Part shown: positions 11,601-24,395 of the stretch, piece by piece
How positions within the stretch are numbered: position 1 is the stretch's first letter
How the letters are laid out: every line of letters starts with the position of its first letter
Origin: Galerina marginata
Lineage: Eukaryota; Basidiomycota; Agaricomycetes; Agaricales; Galerinaceae
Reading direction: 5' to 3'
Assembly: GCA_023014335.1 (NCBI GenBank)
Contig: JAECYW010000040.1
Location: forward strand, 124,001 to 188,000
Length of the DNA stretch: 64,000 nt
The notes under the pieces: model-generated
What the model saw: the letters and a program-made list of their open reading frames with translations, nothing else
Told to the model about the DNA's origin: nothing
Databases searched by the model: none
Position numbers and translations under genes: made by a program

Positions 11601-13196
11601 ATGGCAGCAGTTGGATCTCTCCATTTTTTCCAACTATCGTTGCTTACTGTTTCCTTATATTCCATAGGCTCCCGCCCCTTCCATCACATTTTCAATCCGT
11701 GACAAAACGGATGATCTGCAATTTGAACGCGCAGCATTCTGGGACTCCCCAAACACGGTGCAGTGGTTCAAAGAACATGGTTACACACTATATAAAAGGT
11801 TTTATATGGATGGTGAACCAGTAACATCGGACATGGTTCCAGCCCTACCTGTCGAAGACGTTGGAAACGGGGAGTACCCCTTTGCCTATTACGACACTGA
11901 AGTCGTGAATGAGTACGGCGTACCCCTTCGCTCACACGTCCCCACGGTAATTTGAGTGCCTTCTAAATGGGAAAATTCTAACGCGACAACGTACAGGGGA
12001 ATGTTGCTTTTGCGCAAGACTCGCTCGGCCGTCATGTTGCCATCAAAATTGTGGAAAATAACTCGGATGAATACTGCATTTTATGTTTCCTGAGTCAACA
12101 AAGCCTCGAGGAATTAAAAGAAAATTGTATTATTCCCGTTTTGGAGCTTCTGTCGATCGATGGTTTCTGTTTTGCTGTAATGCCTAGGCAAGTTGCTAAC
12201 CTATTGGCAACACACCAGGCTGATCTCTGTTTTAGGTGGGGCACGTTTGTTGCCTTTCCTAAAATTCATAAAACTCGTGATGCTCTCCATTTTATCCACT
12301 CAACCTTAAAAGTAAGTCTTGCTCTTGTAATTCTATAGGACGCAACCTATGAAGCAATCCCAGGCTTTGGCCTTCTTACATGGACGTAATATTTGCCACG
12401 GCGTAAGTACGGTAGAAACTCTCATCGGGCAAGTTGACTTATTCCGGTCGCAGGATATCAAGGGCAGCAATATGCTGGTCAACCATTTCAGTGATGAAGG
12501 TTTCCTGGACAACATCGATAGGCGACATGAACTTAGGTCCAAAGGATCTATTTTCTACGCCGTATTTGATTTTGACTACTCTACCATGCTACCCCACGGT
12601 TTAGACCGAACTATGTACCGTCTTCCATACTATAGGTCCTGGGGATCATTTAATCCTACAATGGATACGGCTCAAGGTGAACTTGATTTCAATCCATTTG
12701 TCCTTGATGTTGGTTCCTTGGGTGTAATGCTGTCGGTCCGATTCCAGGTAAGCCACCTTATTACCAGTTAGTTTGCCTTTATTCATTCTGTTATGTTCAG
12801 CATTTCACAAGAAGTCTTCCGCTGCTAGCTCCTCTCCTTGATAAAATGACAACTCGACATCTTCATGATCGATTTACAGCATTAGAAGCCCTGCAATTCT
12901 TCGAAGAAATGCGTTCGCAATTGACGGCGGATGAGATTGCCGGAGATTTTATTCCTGAACAAGGGAACAGCCTTGATCAATACCTGTATTTTGAATACGA
13001 TAAATGGAAACACGTCCCTCCCAAATTTGCAACAAAATGGGCGTCATACCGGGAATCACCCGTTCCTTGGACGACTAAGATCCTTCGGAGACTGTGCGAG
13101 AACACTTGGGTATATTATACTGTTGTGTATATCCGATGGTTCTTTTTCCAGTTAGCCTCATGTCGCCGTCGCCTATACACCTCTTTCGTTGGTTAA
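11601..13196 (+). CDS. Kinase-like protein K3 (fungal HGDIK/DFD family)
   Basis: Predicted 427 aa paralogue of K1. Exons 11601-11609, 11668-11946, 11997-12187, 12236-12311, 12364-12402, 12454-12747 and 12801-13196; exons 2-6 have the same lengths as in K1 (279, 191, 76, 39, 294 nt). Motifs: 'ERAAFWDSPNTVQWFKEHGYTLYKR' region, 'LGRHVAIKIV', 'VLELLSIDGFCFAVMPR', catalytic loop 'HGDIKGSN', 'FDFDYSTML', 'LLAPLLDKMTTRHLHDRF', and a hydrophobic tail. Its third intron uses a consensus GC donor (AG|GCAAGT). The first donor (GTTGGA) is weak. Intact. Probably a serine/threonine or small-molecule kinase, substrate unknown. Confidence 0.75.
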
Positions 13197-13929
13197 ATGT
13201 CCAATACATGGACTCTTTGTTTTGCTGCAGTATCCTACTCTACTAGCTGGCAAGGTGGCTTTTATGTACTAGAACCTTTGTTTCAATGGGGGAATATACA
13301 TTGTAGCTGTACATGTGTGCTCCCAATGTGTCCAAGGAACTCAACTCAATTTGGGCGCACATTGAGACTGGTCGTGCATCACATTCTTTGCCACGACGTC
13401 AGTATAATAAACTCCTCCGCACAGCAAGAGACTGTGACCAGAGAAGTAGTGGTTAGGTTTTTAAACTAGATTTTTGACTGGACTCTAAGTATACTTAGGA
13501 TTCTACACAGCTCATCCCAAGTCTTGCTCGAGGCACAAATTTCAAGTTGAAAGCTGTCCGAAAAGCATGCTTCCAGGTTGCTTCCAAGCTGAAGCTCGGG
13601 TTAATGCCATAGTCTCTCCTAGGTCAAATTAAATGATTATAAACTTGAAGCTATTTTACAACGGGGACTAACGCAACCACAAGGTCCCAAGGAGCCCTCC
13701 TCTCGAGATCTCGAGATAAAATTTCTTAGTGGTATTCCTTGAGTCAATTGTGTGTATTCTGGCTCCAAGAAGTCAAGATATGTCGGCCGTCGCGTCCACT
13801 CGGCATAACGATATTGAATGTCCATACTTTACATAACTTGAAGCAATTTCTGACATGGAGTTTGCAACAGTCCCATTTGCTGTGCCACAATGGTTCATGG
13901 GCGCAAGTAATAAAAACGGGGAGAACTCA
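13197..13929. other. Spacer between K3 and the Helitron
   Basis: Short ORFs only, none recognised. The host side of the Helitron insertion site would be position 13929 (A on the plus strand, T on the minus strand). Confidence 0.4.
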
Positions 13930-13959
13930 CTAGCTTTGTGAGCCATTGCTTTGCATGGC
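13930..13959 (-). other. Predicted Helitron 3' terminus: hairpin plus CTAG
   Basis: On the minus strand a hairpin GCCATGC-AAA-GCAATGGC (7 bp with one bulged A; plus-strand 13942-13959) is followed after 8 nt by CTAG (13933-13930) and then T. Hairpin, spacer and CTRR-T match the known Helitron 3' end rule. Confidence 0.6.
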
Positions 13960-13980
13960 ATTTACGAGTCCATTCTTTTT

Positions 13981-16900
13981 TTAATTTTCTATACTGACAT
14001 AAATTGCTGCAACTGCTTGTTTTCCTCTACAATATGACATGTTTGGAGAATTGGAGTTAATTGAGCCACTATAAATTAAATTTCTTCCTGTCTCAATTCC
14101 ATCATAAAACCAAATCTGTCCATCAGATAAAATAATCTGTGCTGTAAAATGATTTTGGCCATAATATATAACTCCTGCCAATCTCATTCTATAATGCTCA
14201 GTCTGAGGTTGAAGGTCAATTAAAAAATTAATATGCAATACTCTGTTTGCAAATTCAAATGCAAGTAATGGAGGCATGATAGTAAAATCATGTTTAATAA
14301 AAACAGCTTCATCACAGGTTGTACATGTATGTCTTGTTTCTTCTTCTCTCCTCAAGGCCCATTCACTTATTGAGCTATATTGACTAGCACCATATGCCAA
14401 ACCTAAGGTATGGAATTCATTCATCCGTCGCATATGATTATTTCTGCATATATATACTGCTGATTGAACTTGATATGTTGTTTCCAGCAAGGCCTCAAAA
14501 ATATTTTCAATACTGGTATAGTTTCCAAATGCCATATTTTGTGGGTAAAATAAGTGCAAATTTCTTCGAACTTCATCTCGGATTGTTTCTAATGACTGTA
14601 TATTGGAATCCACATTGCCAAAGCCATCTGATAGAGCTCTAATAAAAGGATTATCCATTTTTTCAAAATTAAAAGTCCATAAATTTCTGTTGCTACACCA
14701 AATTGAAAATAGAATTGTAAAAACTGAGTCATATGCACAACTATTATTACTCCAGTTCATGCCCCTTGGAATTAAATAATGATTACCACTGTTCATAGAG
14801 GTCTGAGTCAAACAAACCTTTTTATTTGTAAGTTTTAATTTTTTTGTTGGGCTTTCAGGTATCTTGCGTTTGGTAGAAATAGTATTCTTTGCATTTTTCT
14901 TTTTTTCCTTTTCAATATGTAGACTGTTTAGAATTGGTATAATATCAATTATTTCTGATTCTAGTAGTGGATCACGTTTTGACCATCGGATTGCAGAATG
15001 AACAACTTGTGGAACATATTGCTCACCTTTCCATTCCCAGAATAATAAAATTAAAGTATTTCGAATATCTCCACAAACCTTTACTGGTAGTTTTTCTTCA
15101 TATCTGAGTCTAGTAATTTCATCCAATATTTCAAGCTCTCGGAATTCCTGACGCAAAGCTCCAGAGCATTTACCCGTAATTTTACGAGGATCAAATCCTT
15201 GTAGAATTAATGTTCCTTTTGCAGAAGCACTACGTGATAAGGCTGTGTAATAAGATTGATGTGATTGTAGATTATTTAGATCACAGACATTATCTGGACG
15301 GGTTTTTCCTTGAGAACCAAAATCTGTCATTGCAAAGTTTACTAATACTTCAACTTGGGTACGACTAATAAGAATCCGATCATCATTTGCAAGACTAGCT
15401 TGAATATTATTTGTAGTTGGATAAATAGGAACTATATTTTCAGGAAGACCTTCAAACTGAACTTTTGATGGAGGATTTTTCAACTTAATAAATAGAGTAT
15501 CAAGTACTATCTGACCTTTTTTTCCTATTTTTGACTGCCATCCATGGACATACCCTTCTTGACCTCGTGTCATACAAAGCTCTGTGGCAAAATTATATCG
15601 GATCATTACAGGTAATCCAATGCATAGACTTAAATTTCCAGCAATATTTTTGTCTGTACTTGAAGGAGGTTGTGACCATAAGGATGATTGGATTTCAGGT
15701 GTTATTTCTTTTATACGTAAAACACCTGCATTTGTTTTTTCACTGTTATTTACATTGGATAAATCTTCAGAGTAAAAATTTGTTAATGTCTGACCAGTTT
15801 CTTGTGCAAACCTAATTGCACCAAGTTTATTGATTTCATCTTTATGCAAATTTTTAGCTGTTATAATAGAAACATTTCTAAAATTATCATCACAAATGGA
15901 GGCTCGACCAGGTATATTTGAGGAAATACGTGTTCGCAAAAATCTAATATCCTCTGGTGTACAAGCTTTATATCGCATGTTTTCAAGAGCAGTTCTAAGT
16001 TGATTATCATCAATGCTTTGAATTTTTTGTCTCATATTTTGTCTTAAAATCACAACTGTTGTCACCTGATGCCATAAAGCTTTTCCTATAGCCTCTTCTT
16101 GGGATTTTATACTACTTGCAATAGTACCAATAGACCTTGAATATAATGATACTGCTTCACCTCCAACTGCAGGTGGTAGTTGTGCAAAATCTCCAGAAAA
16201 TACCATATGAAGACCACCAAATGACTGTTCAGGAGTATTAAAAACTTCTGATAATTGATTACTAATACGATATAAATCTCTTGCAGACAGCATTGATAGT
16301 TCATCAAAAAAAATATATTCAACGCCTGTCAATCTTGCTTTTACTTGTGACTGTTGAGATTTACTATTAAAGTCATTAATTCCAAACATTGAATGATAAG
16401 TTGATCCTCCTAACAATGCAGCTGCACTTCCTGTTGGGGCCACAATTACAATCCGATGAGCTTCTTTTCTAAGGGAAAAAAATTCTGAAAGAGCTTCAAG
16501 AACACGTGATTTTCCAGTTCCACCCATGCCACCAAGGTACATTTTCAGTTGGCCTTTATTAGAACCAATGGAATGATTTGCAATTATTCTGAAGGCTCTC
16601 TCTTGTTCTTTATTTAGCTCAAAATTTAAGATAGTCTGATTAATTTGATCTGTATGTTCACCAGCTATAAATGACTTTTCTAAATATGATTTATCTACAA
16701 CTTTGACCACATTTTCCCCAAAATTACAGGATAAATCTTTTTTTGGATTATCATTAGATACAAGCTTATTATTTTCATTTCTCTTTTCTATAATTTTTTC
16801 TTTCATTTTTTTGACATCAGTTTCCCATTCATGAGCTGATAAAACTCGATCAGGCTTGAATATATTGCAAGATTGTGATATTGAAGAGACTTTTGCATTT

Positions 16901-19900
16901 ATCCAGCCATTATCACTCAGAATCATTTTCATCATGTTCATACTCTTTAAACGCAGTAGAAAATTCTTTCCTTGTGCCTTTGGATCCATTGAAATATCAT
17001 CATAAACAATATTATCATAAGTATTTTGATTAAGGCTTTCTATTTCTTGTCCATCTTCATCTTGCAGAACCTCCCAGCTTCCTATTAATGATTTATCAAT
17101 GCCTTTTTTAAGTTGTGCTCGGTAGTCATCACGGGCATCAAGACATTCATAGCGGATATTGAAGTTTTTCATTAATTGAGTTTGTTGAGATGTAAATTCA
17201 TGTTCAGTAAAAATATCATCCCAGCTTGCTAGAGCAGAATTTTTTAAGTCATGTCCTCTGCGCCAAGGTTTGAAGAGTGTAAGCATTGAACAGCAGTAAT
17301 ATTCACGATCACCCTGATCGCATCTTGGTAAATTTGCACCAATAAAATTAGGAACTCTTTTTTCATAATTAGAATTAAAATATGATGCATGCAAATCATG
17401 TAAGGGATGGTCTTTAGTGAAATAAAAAACATTTTTCTTTTTTGTTTTGGATGTAGTGTCATTTTCTGTTACAGTTTCAAAGGAAAGATCAAGGTTTTCT
17501 TCAGCTAAATCATCTATTTCAGTGATTGAAAAATCCTCAGACTTTGATTTTTTGACTTTTTTACGGTGATAGCGTTGAATCCAATCATAAAGACAAACAT
17601 CATCAAGTTCTGATGAACGATAAATATAATCATATACAGGTGAAAGACCAACAATTTTACCTTTCTTTTTAATAAGTGTGATTTTTTGGATTTCTTGTTG
17701 CTCTGGATCAAAATCTTGTCGAACTTCTGTGACAAATGACTGCCAATAAAAAGGTGCATATATATGACTTGTATAATGATCTGGGTTTCCCAATAAGTAC
17801 ATGCAAATCATTGGAGAACCCATTTCAGCTTTTGCACTTAATAGATTTACAATTTTTGTCATAACACGTCGAGCTTTTTCTTGCATTGGAAGTGTACCAC
17901 CAATCATCTCACTATTTTTATGAAACACTGATCGAATAGAATCAAAAACAGTATGTGTTTTCAGTGTTGTTTTTGTGATGTAATCTGAAACATATATAAC
18001 CACTGCTTTGATTGCAGTTCCTGATGATAAACTGGTTACATCTGTATTACAACGGAAAAGATATGTAACAAGTGGAGTAAATGTATTGAGCCATGGCTCA
18101 ATTTTCTTCATAGTAATGGCTCCTGTATCATCAATAATTGATTTTAAAACTGTTGGTCTAGGAAATCTTGCTTTGCATCTACCCCATTTATTATCTTTGC
18201 AGCTTGCTGAAGGCTTACCCTTACGTCTTGTTCCATCCTTGTTCTGGCCTCTTTCACAGCTATGTATATTTGAGCGAATTAGTAAATCATCTACAGTATT
18301 TTTTAATTTTAACCACCATGTATCTAAGTTTTTACAGGCTTTACACTGAACTTCATTGACTTTATGTGTAACTTTGCATTTTGATGGGGGTGGCTCTGGC
18401 ATAGCTTCAGTGGGATCAATATAGTTTTCTGTGTTTGTATTTTTGGCTGAATTTTTGCTGATATCTGCATATGTTCCTGTTAGAAAATCTCCTGTATGAC
18501 AATTTTCAAGCCACTCAATTAGTTTTTTTTGCCATTCTGAACTGCTTGACATGATTTTTTCCCTCATTTCTTGTGGATTTAAACTTCCTTTTATCCATAG
18601 CAACATATGTAAGTGTAATGTCAACCGGCCTTGTTGCTCAACAGTACCATAGTAACCATTTGTAGGACCATATAAACCGCAGTGTTTTGCATCAACACCA
18701 AGAACATCTGAGATAAATGTTTCAACCATAAAATGAAAAAATCGTGCGCCTGCAACAGGATTTTGGCAGACTAAGCGTGTGCGTATATCATATGGTAGAA
18801 TTTCTGGTTTGAATTCTTCTTTGGTATCAGCATAGTAAATACAGATAGGATGTTTAGTGTCAGCTGGTGACAAAGTTATGTACCAGTAGGGTGCTCCAAT
18901 ATAATTAATCAATGACCAGATTTCATTTCTCATATATTTCTTGCTAGTTGTTGAACCATGCATTTTGCCTGAAACATGATCTAAATCATGAATCACCTGA
19001 AAGCATAATTTTTCCTCTTCTGTTTCAGGTTTAATATATTCACCTTTTGCAAGTTTCTCAGTAAGACTTTCCAATACATTTTGATTTACACTCAATAGCC
19101 TATTAGCAATATCACCAAAGCGACGTTGATCTGCAAGAAGAAAACTTTGAGTTGTACTAGTTTTTGTTTGAGCATGACTAAATGCCACAAATGGAAAGTT
19201 AATATCGACTTGAAATCATTTATCATGATACATTAATAGATGCCGTTTATGTTCTTTATCAGATAAATTAGTTGTACCTATTCCACCAAGTCCATATGGA
19301 AATAGCCATGGAAACATTTGCGGATACAATTGAGGATTATTCCACATTGACTCAAATTTATTGCTATGGCCAACAGCTAGCATTTTACCACCACTATTTA
19401 AATGCCGAAGTGCATGTGCTTTGACAGCATTGGTTGTCATAGTATCAAGTGCTTCGCCAGTAAGCCCATGAACAGAAAATGAACATTCTCCTTCCTCAGT
19501 ACCATCTTCAATTTCTCTATCAAACACACTGGTTCCTTCTGTTGGTTTATTTGTATTAGATTCACGAAACTCAATTGATACAGGTGGGGAATTTTCATCA
19601 TATTGATCAAGATTTTTGGATGAAATTTCTATATCTGCATAATCAGAGTGGTTTAGCTTAAGCCATTCCAATGCTTTTGCAACATAATTTCTACGAACAA
19701 GAAATGGTGTTCTTTTGAGATCTTCTGAAGTTGGCTTACAAGGCCCAGTAAATAAAATGGCTAGAACATCATCCATATCATCACGTGGTGGAGGCAGCAC
19801 ATTATAAATCTTTGGGATAGGAGATTCAAAAGCAATAATATTTGCTTTCATTTTACGCATTCCAGATGCCACTTTAACATATGAGCAAGTATGACGGACA

Positions 19901-22086
19901 CGAGCAATAAGGAGTTTTTCAACAAACCGGAGTGATTTTAATTCATCTGGCACCTTTCCTAACCAGAGATTATTAGCCAAAGCTAATCGAGGAACTTTTC
20001 CACTGCGAATACTACTTCGGCAGTGATCACATATCTGGCTACAGCTATAATCGAGAACTGGACCTGAATACTCACGTATTGGAGAGATTTGATTTTTTCT
20101 TTCTATGTGTGTCACACCAGGAGATGAAAGTATATGAAGCATGTTTTTTATATTTTTAACCCGACTTAAATTTCTTGTGGGCTTCAGTTCACCACAGACA
20201 GCACATCCAGCTTCCTCAATATTGGCCTTGTTCATTTTTTTGCATGCACTTGAAGCAATTGTATGCAAAAGATCATTGTTTGTCAGGTTAGGGGGAAATT
20301 CTGGTAATTCTTGATGCTTTGAATTACTTTTAGCAGACTTTGGCTCCATTTTATGATTGTTTTTCTTGTTTGATTTTTTTGCTGCTGGATGATTTTTGCG
20401 GAATTTACCTATACGGTCAGAAGCAAGTTGGGTAGTATTTTTATGTGGCATGAAGATAGTCAAGCATTGGGCACAGGCAAGACAAGAGTGACCAGAAGTA
20501 TTAGCAATTAACTGGGCTGATGTGCATTTGGATCCTGCTGATACACCATGAAGTGATGCAATTTTTCTTGCTTTGGATGCTGGCAACAGCTCACAAAGTG
20601 TCTGAAGTGGTATGCTAGTATGAAGATATTGATCTTGGGGATATTTTAATATTCCAACATCATTTACATGATCAGTAAAGCGGAAGTGGGCAGTCAAATC
20701 AATTTTTGAACTGTCAGATGTAATATATGGCTGAAGAAATTCATATGTAAAAACAGGAGTGCTGTAACCCCCAGTAAATTTTGTTTCATTCTGTTGGGAA
20801 TATTGTCTTTTGCAAAAATGTTCAGCATTTGTATGTCTGGCCCTCTGGCGCAAGATTGAAACCATCAATGAAGACCGCCTGCAAAGTCGGAACAGGCAAA
20901 GTCTCTGACTGTAGGTTTTTTGCTTTCCTCTTGACAGTAACCTTGCCAAGCACAAATATACAGGATCATGACATAAGAGATTACAACGAATCAGGTTTCT
21001 CAGAGCAGCAACAAAATCTTGTCGGACATACAAATTACGGCACATAAATAACCGGACAAGTTGAGCAGTATTTTTAGCCTTGCGATGGGCAACAACCCAG
21101 ACAAACATAAAATCCTGATTAAGGATCATGACTTGGTCAAGCCATTCCAAGACAAAACAAGCAATGGAGGAGATATAAGAAATCAAATTTTGTATTATCT
21201 GAGCAGGCTGAACAAAAAACGGATGAGTAAGATAAGGAAAAACATCAAAAATTGTCATTGAACACTCTCTATTGGTTGCACTCAGCCCAATGGTCATGAC
21301 AGAAGGATTACCTTCACAAGAGATAAAATCATTAGAGCTGAAAGTAGTTTCAAGTGGTGCAGTTGCAGTAAAGTTGATACCTTCAAAAGGTAGGACCCTC
21401 AAAGAGCCATATAAAGTACCCCCAACATTTTCGGAAGGCGAAAAAACCCTCAAAGGGTTGCTTAAACTACCCAGAACATTGGTCAAGGGTGCTGTGATTT
21501 CTAAAGAGTCACTAAAATTACCCCAAACAACATTGTTTGAAGGCGCAACAACTCTTAAAGAGCTATTGAAACTACCCTGACAACAGGTCAAAGGCGCGAT
21601 GACTCTAAAGGAGCCACCGAAATTACCCCAAACATCGTTTGAAGGCACAACAACTTTACGGAAGCTGCTGAAGATACTCCGAACATTGGTCGAAGCCATG
21701 GCAACTCTCAAAGAGCCACCAAAACCACCCAAAACATTGGTCAAGGGGGTAACTCTTCCGGAGCCACGTAAATTACTCTGAACGTAGGTCAAAGGTGTGG
21801 CCCCCAAAGAGTTGTCAAAAACACCCGGAACATAGGCCAAAGGTGTCGTACTCAAAGAGTTGTCAAGAAAACCCCAAACATAGGTCAAAGGTCTGACTCC
21901 CGAAGAGTTCTGGAAAACACCTCTAACAGAGGTCGAGGGTGCAGCTCTCAAAGAGCCAATAGAAAGGCCCCGAGGGCTGGTTGCAGGCGGAACTGTCGAA
22001 GAGTTGATGAAAGCTCTCGAAGAACCATAAGAGAGCACTAGTAGATGGTCCAAAGTGAGCATTGGACCCAAAGCTCCCAGATCCAA
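13981..22086 (-). pseudogene. Helitron RepHel transposase with C-terminal USP-like protease domain; one in-frame TGA
   Basis: A single frame of about 2,700 codons interrupted only by TGA at 19218-19216; the 9 codons after it and the 1,735-codon remainder stay in phase. In order: repeated N-terminal region (see minisatellite), Cys-rich zone with CxxC pairs around 20.0-20.2 kb, a DUF6570-like block ('GKVPRLALANNLWLGKVPDEL'), then Helitron_like_N beginning 'FPWLFPYGLGG' just before the stop. After the stop: HUH motif H-L-H (residues 192-194 of the downstream part), two-tyrosine motif YVSDY (399-403), Pif1-type SF1B helicase with Walker A GGMGGTGKS (~886-894), 'FFDELSML', 'GDFAQLPP' and 'YYTALSRS'. 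From ~1477 to the end is a cysteine-protease-like domain: 'NNSCAYDSVFTILFSIW' and 'NHFTAQI..WFYDG', as in ubiquitin-specific peptidases. The stop falls within the Rep region and probably arose from CGA (Arg). The true start may be near 20.9 kb. Confidence 0.85.
21360..22030. repeat. Diverged ~51-bp minisatellite at the 5' end of the Helitron frame
   Basis: About 13 imperfect units of 48-54 bp, translating on the minus strand to variants of S-L-R-V-x-P-L-T-N-V-x-G-x-F-x-x. Both strands are open across it, so it may be a 5' non-coding tandem array rather than true protein. Confidence 0.65.
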
Positions 22087-24395
22087 TGCAGTCTTTTGGT
22101 AGGAAAAGCCTCCACCAGACAGGAAATGAACGTCTAAGGCAAGATTGTTAGCTATTCAGAAGTGATGTGGGAGGTGGAAAGGTATGCGCACGGTGACCGA
22201 GAGACTCATATTCCAATATTTCGGGATTTAAAGGACCCAAAGATGAAGATAAATCTGCAGTTGGCAAATATCAATGAGTTCCGAGTGCATGAATGGTCAG
22301 GACAGATTCGGAAATTTAAATACCTTCGTTATAGTGGTCAAAGACGATCTGGAAAAACAGAGCGCAGAACAAGAGTTTGTAGATAAAATAGAACATGTCA
22401 GATAACGGGGATGGATGGATAAATGCTGTGGGCTGCAGTAGTGGTCGTTTGAGCTTGAAGCAAGTCGAAGTTGAAAAGAAAAGGACGCGTCAGCATCGTT
22501 GATTCAACCGTGTGACCAAATCGGACATTGAATGTGAAGCACGGACTCCTTCACGAAATTCCACTGGCATCAATTAACACATTGCTCAATTTGTTTATTC
22601 TCAAGCAGCCCAGAGCAGAGAACTTGATAAAAAATGAGTTATTACATGAATTTACGGAATGAAATGTGATTAAATATCAACTATGACTACTATACTAACT
22701 AAGGAAGACGATGTACTACGGCATGACTACGGTAATTGGTCTGAGACGAGGGAGATACGGTGTGCAGGCGATCGTGAGTGCGCGGTGGCATGGCGCAGGT
22801 TGACGGGCTTCAGACGGGTGGAGGGTGAGTAGGTGATTCATCGTCGACAGCGACGGCGGTCAACGGAGAGAAGGTTGAGGTAAGGTCAAGACAGCGAGCG
22901 GCCTGATGATGGTCGTGCTGGTTGCGCTGATGTGGGATGCTCGGTGACGTGGCACGGGGTTCGCGGGTCTGGTGGACGGTTGCAGGTTGGTGGTAGTGGC
23001 CTCGTAAGTGCTCGCGAATGCTCGGCGACGATGACCAGCAAGGAACTGCGGGTCCTTGGGATTGAGGCGATACAATTCGGAAGGGATCGTGAGTGCGCGG
23101 TGACGTGGCGTGAGCTGGTGGCTTCGGATGGCTGTAGGGTGAGCGGACGAGGGTTTTGAGGGTTGGAGAGATAGTGTTGGTTGGGTTAGACGGGCTGGAG
23201 CCGTGGCGCAGGGCTCGGGGGCTTTGTCAGTGGCTTTGGGTGCAATGACGTGGCGTGAGGCGGGCGTAAATCATTAAATGAGTTGCTAATCGTCGTCGAC
23301 AGCGACGGCGGTCAACGGAGAGGTGGGTGATGGGAGGGACGACGTGCAACCTGGAGGAGGTGGTTATGCAAAGCGGATGCCTGGCGACCTAGTAAGCGGC
23401 TCGCAGGTCTGTGTGAAAGGCCGCAAATGGGCTGTGGCAGCCTTGCGAATGCTAATCAACGGTGGCCGGCGTCAACAGAGTGGTCGCTGGGGGTCGCTGG
23501 TGGCAACTGGGAAGGTCGTGGAGCGGTTGTAGGCATGGGGTGGTTTGCTGGGGGCGGTAGTCGCCTGAGGCTTGTGGTGGTTGCTGTCTCGGAGGGGAGG
23601 CTATTGAAAGTGGGCGAGAGAGGGGAGTCGCGCACATAACGTGCACAACAATCTCATTGTCGAGAGCTGTATTAGCACGAGAGGAGGGCGGAGGCGTCAA
23701 GCTTGAGGGAGAGATGCGGGATACGCGGTACACAACGGCGCGGGTGAATGCCATGACCCGGACGACGATGTTGTCGTCAAGAAGCCGGAGAGGAGATTAG
23801 GAGGGCGGAGGAGTCAATCGAGGGAAGAGCTGGGGGAAAAACGGCGCAGGTGAGGGACGTGCACGACGATATGGTCGTCAAAAGGTCATTGAACAAATGA
23901 GGGGGGCAGAGGCGTCGAGCATGAAGAGGTACACGAGGAAGCCGCAGGTGGGGTGCATGATGTGGACGACGATATCGTCGTCAAGAGGTTGCAAGGAAGG
24001 CGGAGAGGAAGCCAGAGGTGGAGTACCACAGCCTTGAAGGAGCGGTGACGTGGAGTAACATCCCTAGAAAGTATGGTAAGTCATAAGAAAGCATTGAAGT
24101 AGAAACATTAGATACCAAGTGCGCGGAGGACTTTGACGAGGAGCTAGGAGTAGAGGAGATGAGAAGGAGTTGGAAACGTTGACGAACGTTGACGAACATT
24201 TCACTCGGAACCCACATGAAGAGCCGAGAAGCACGGCGAAACCAAAAATAGAAGCGGCGTTTGCCGGAAACTTGAGCGTTACACCTGCGCGATTTTTTGA
24301 CTGGTCCTAGTCTCGTCCCCATCCGCAGTGGTGATATATAAGGAAATTCTCCCGTGAGAATCACCCGATCATGAAAATGATGGGTGCACATCACC
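22087..24395. other. GC-rich, internally repetitive region without recognised genes
   Basis: Between 22.75 and 23.35 kb the words 'gatcgtgagtgcgcggtg' and 'cgtcgacagcgacggcggtc' each occur twice; between 23.75 and 24.0 kb three copies of a 'cgacgatNtNgtcgtcaa' unit recur about every 110-120 bp with 'ggagggcggag' nearby. This looks like decayed tandem repeats. The Helitron 5' end may lie here. Confidence 0.4.

Larger units (their letters stand above)
13930..22086 (-). mobile_element. Autonomous-type Helitron (right/5' boundary not found)
   Basis: The element is read on the minus strand. It encodes one giant RepHel protein and ends 51 nt after the stop codon in a short hairpin followed by CTAG and then host T, the classical Helitron 3' terminus. 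The 5' terminus (TC, next to a host A) should lie to the right, at or beyond 22.1 kb, but could not be placed; the listed right coordinate is only the end of the open frame. Helitrons move by rolling-circle replication, do not create target duplications and often capture gene fragments. Confidence 0.8.

Noticed and set aside
21272..21781. Plus-strand ORFs with TLKELLKLP-type repeats
   Set aside because: They are the antisense of the Helitron 5' minisatellite and have no other support.
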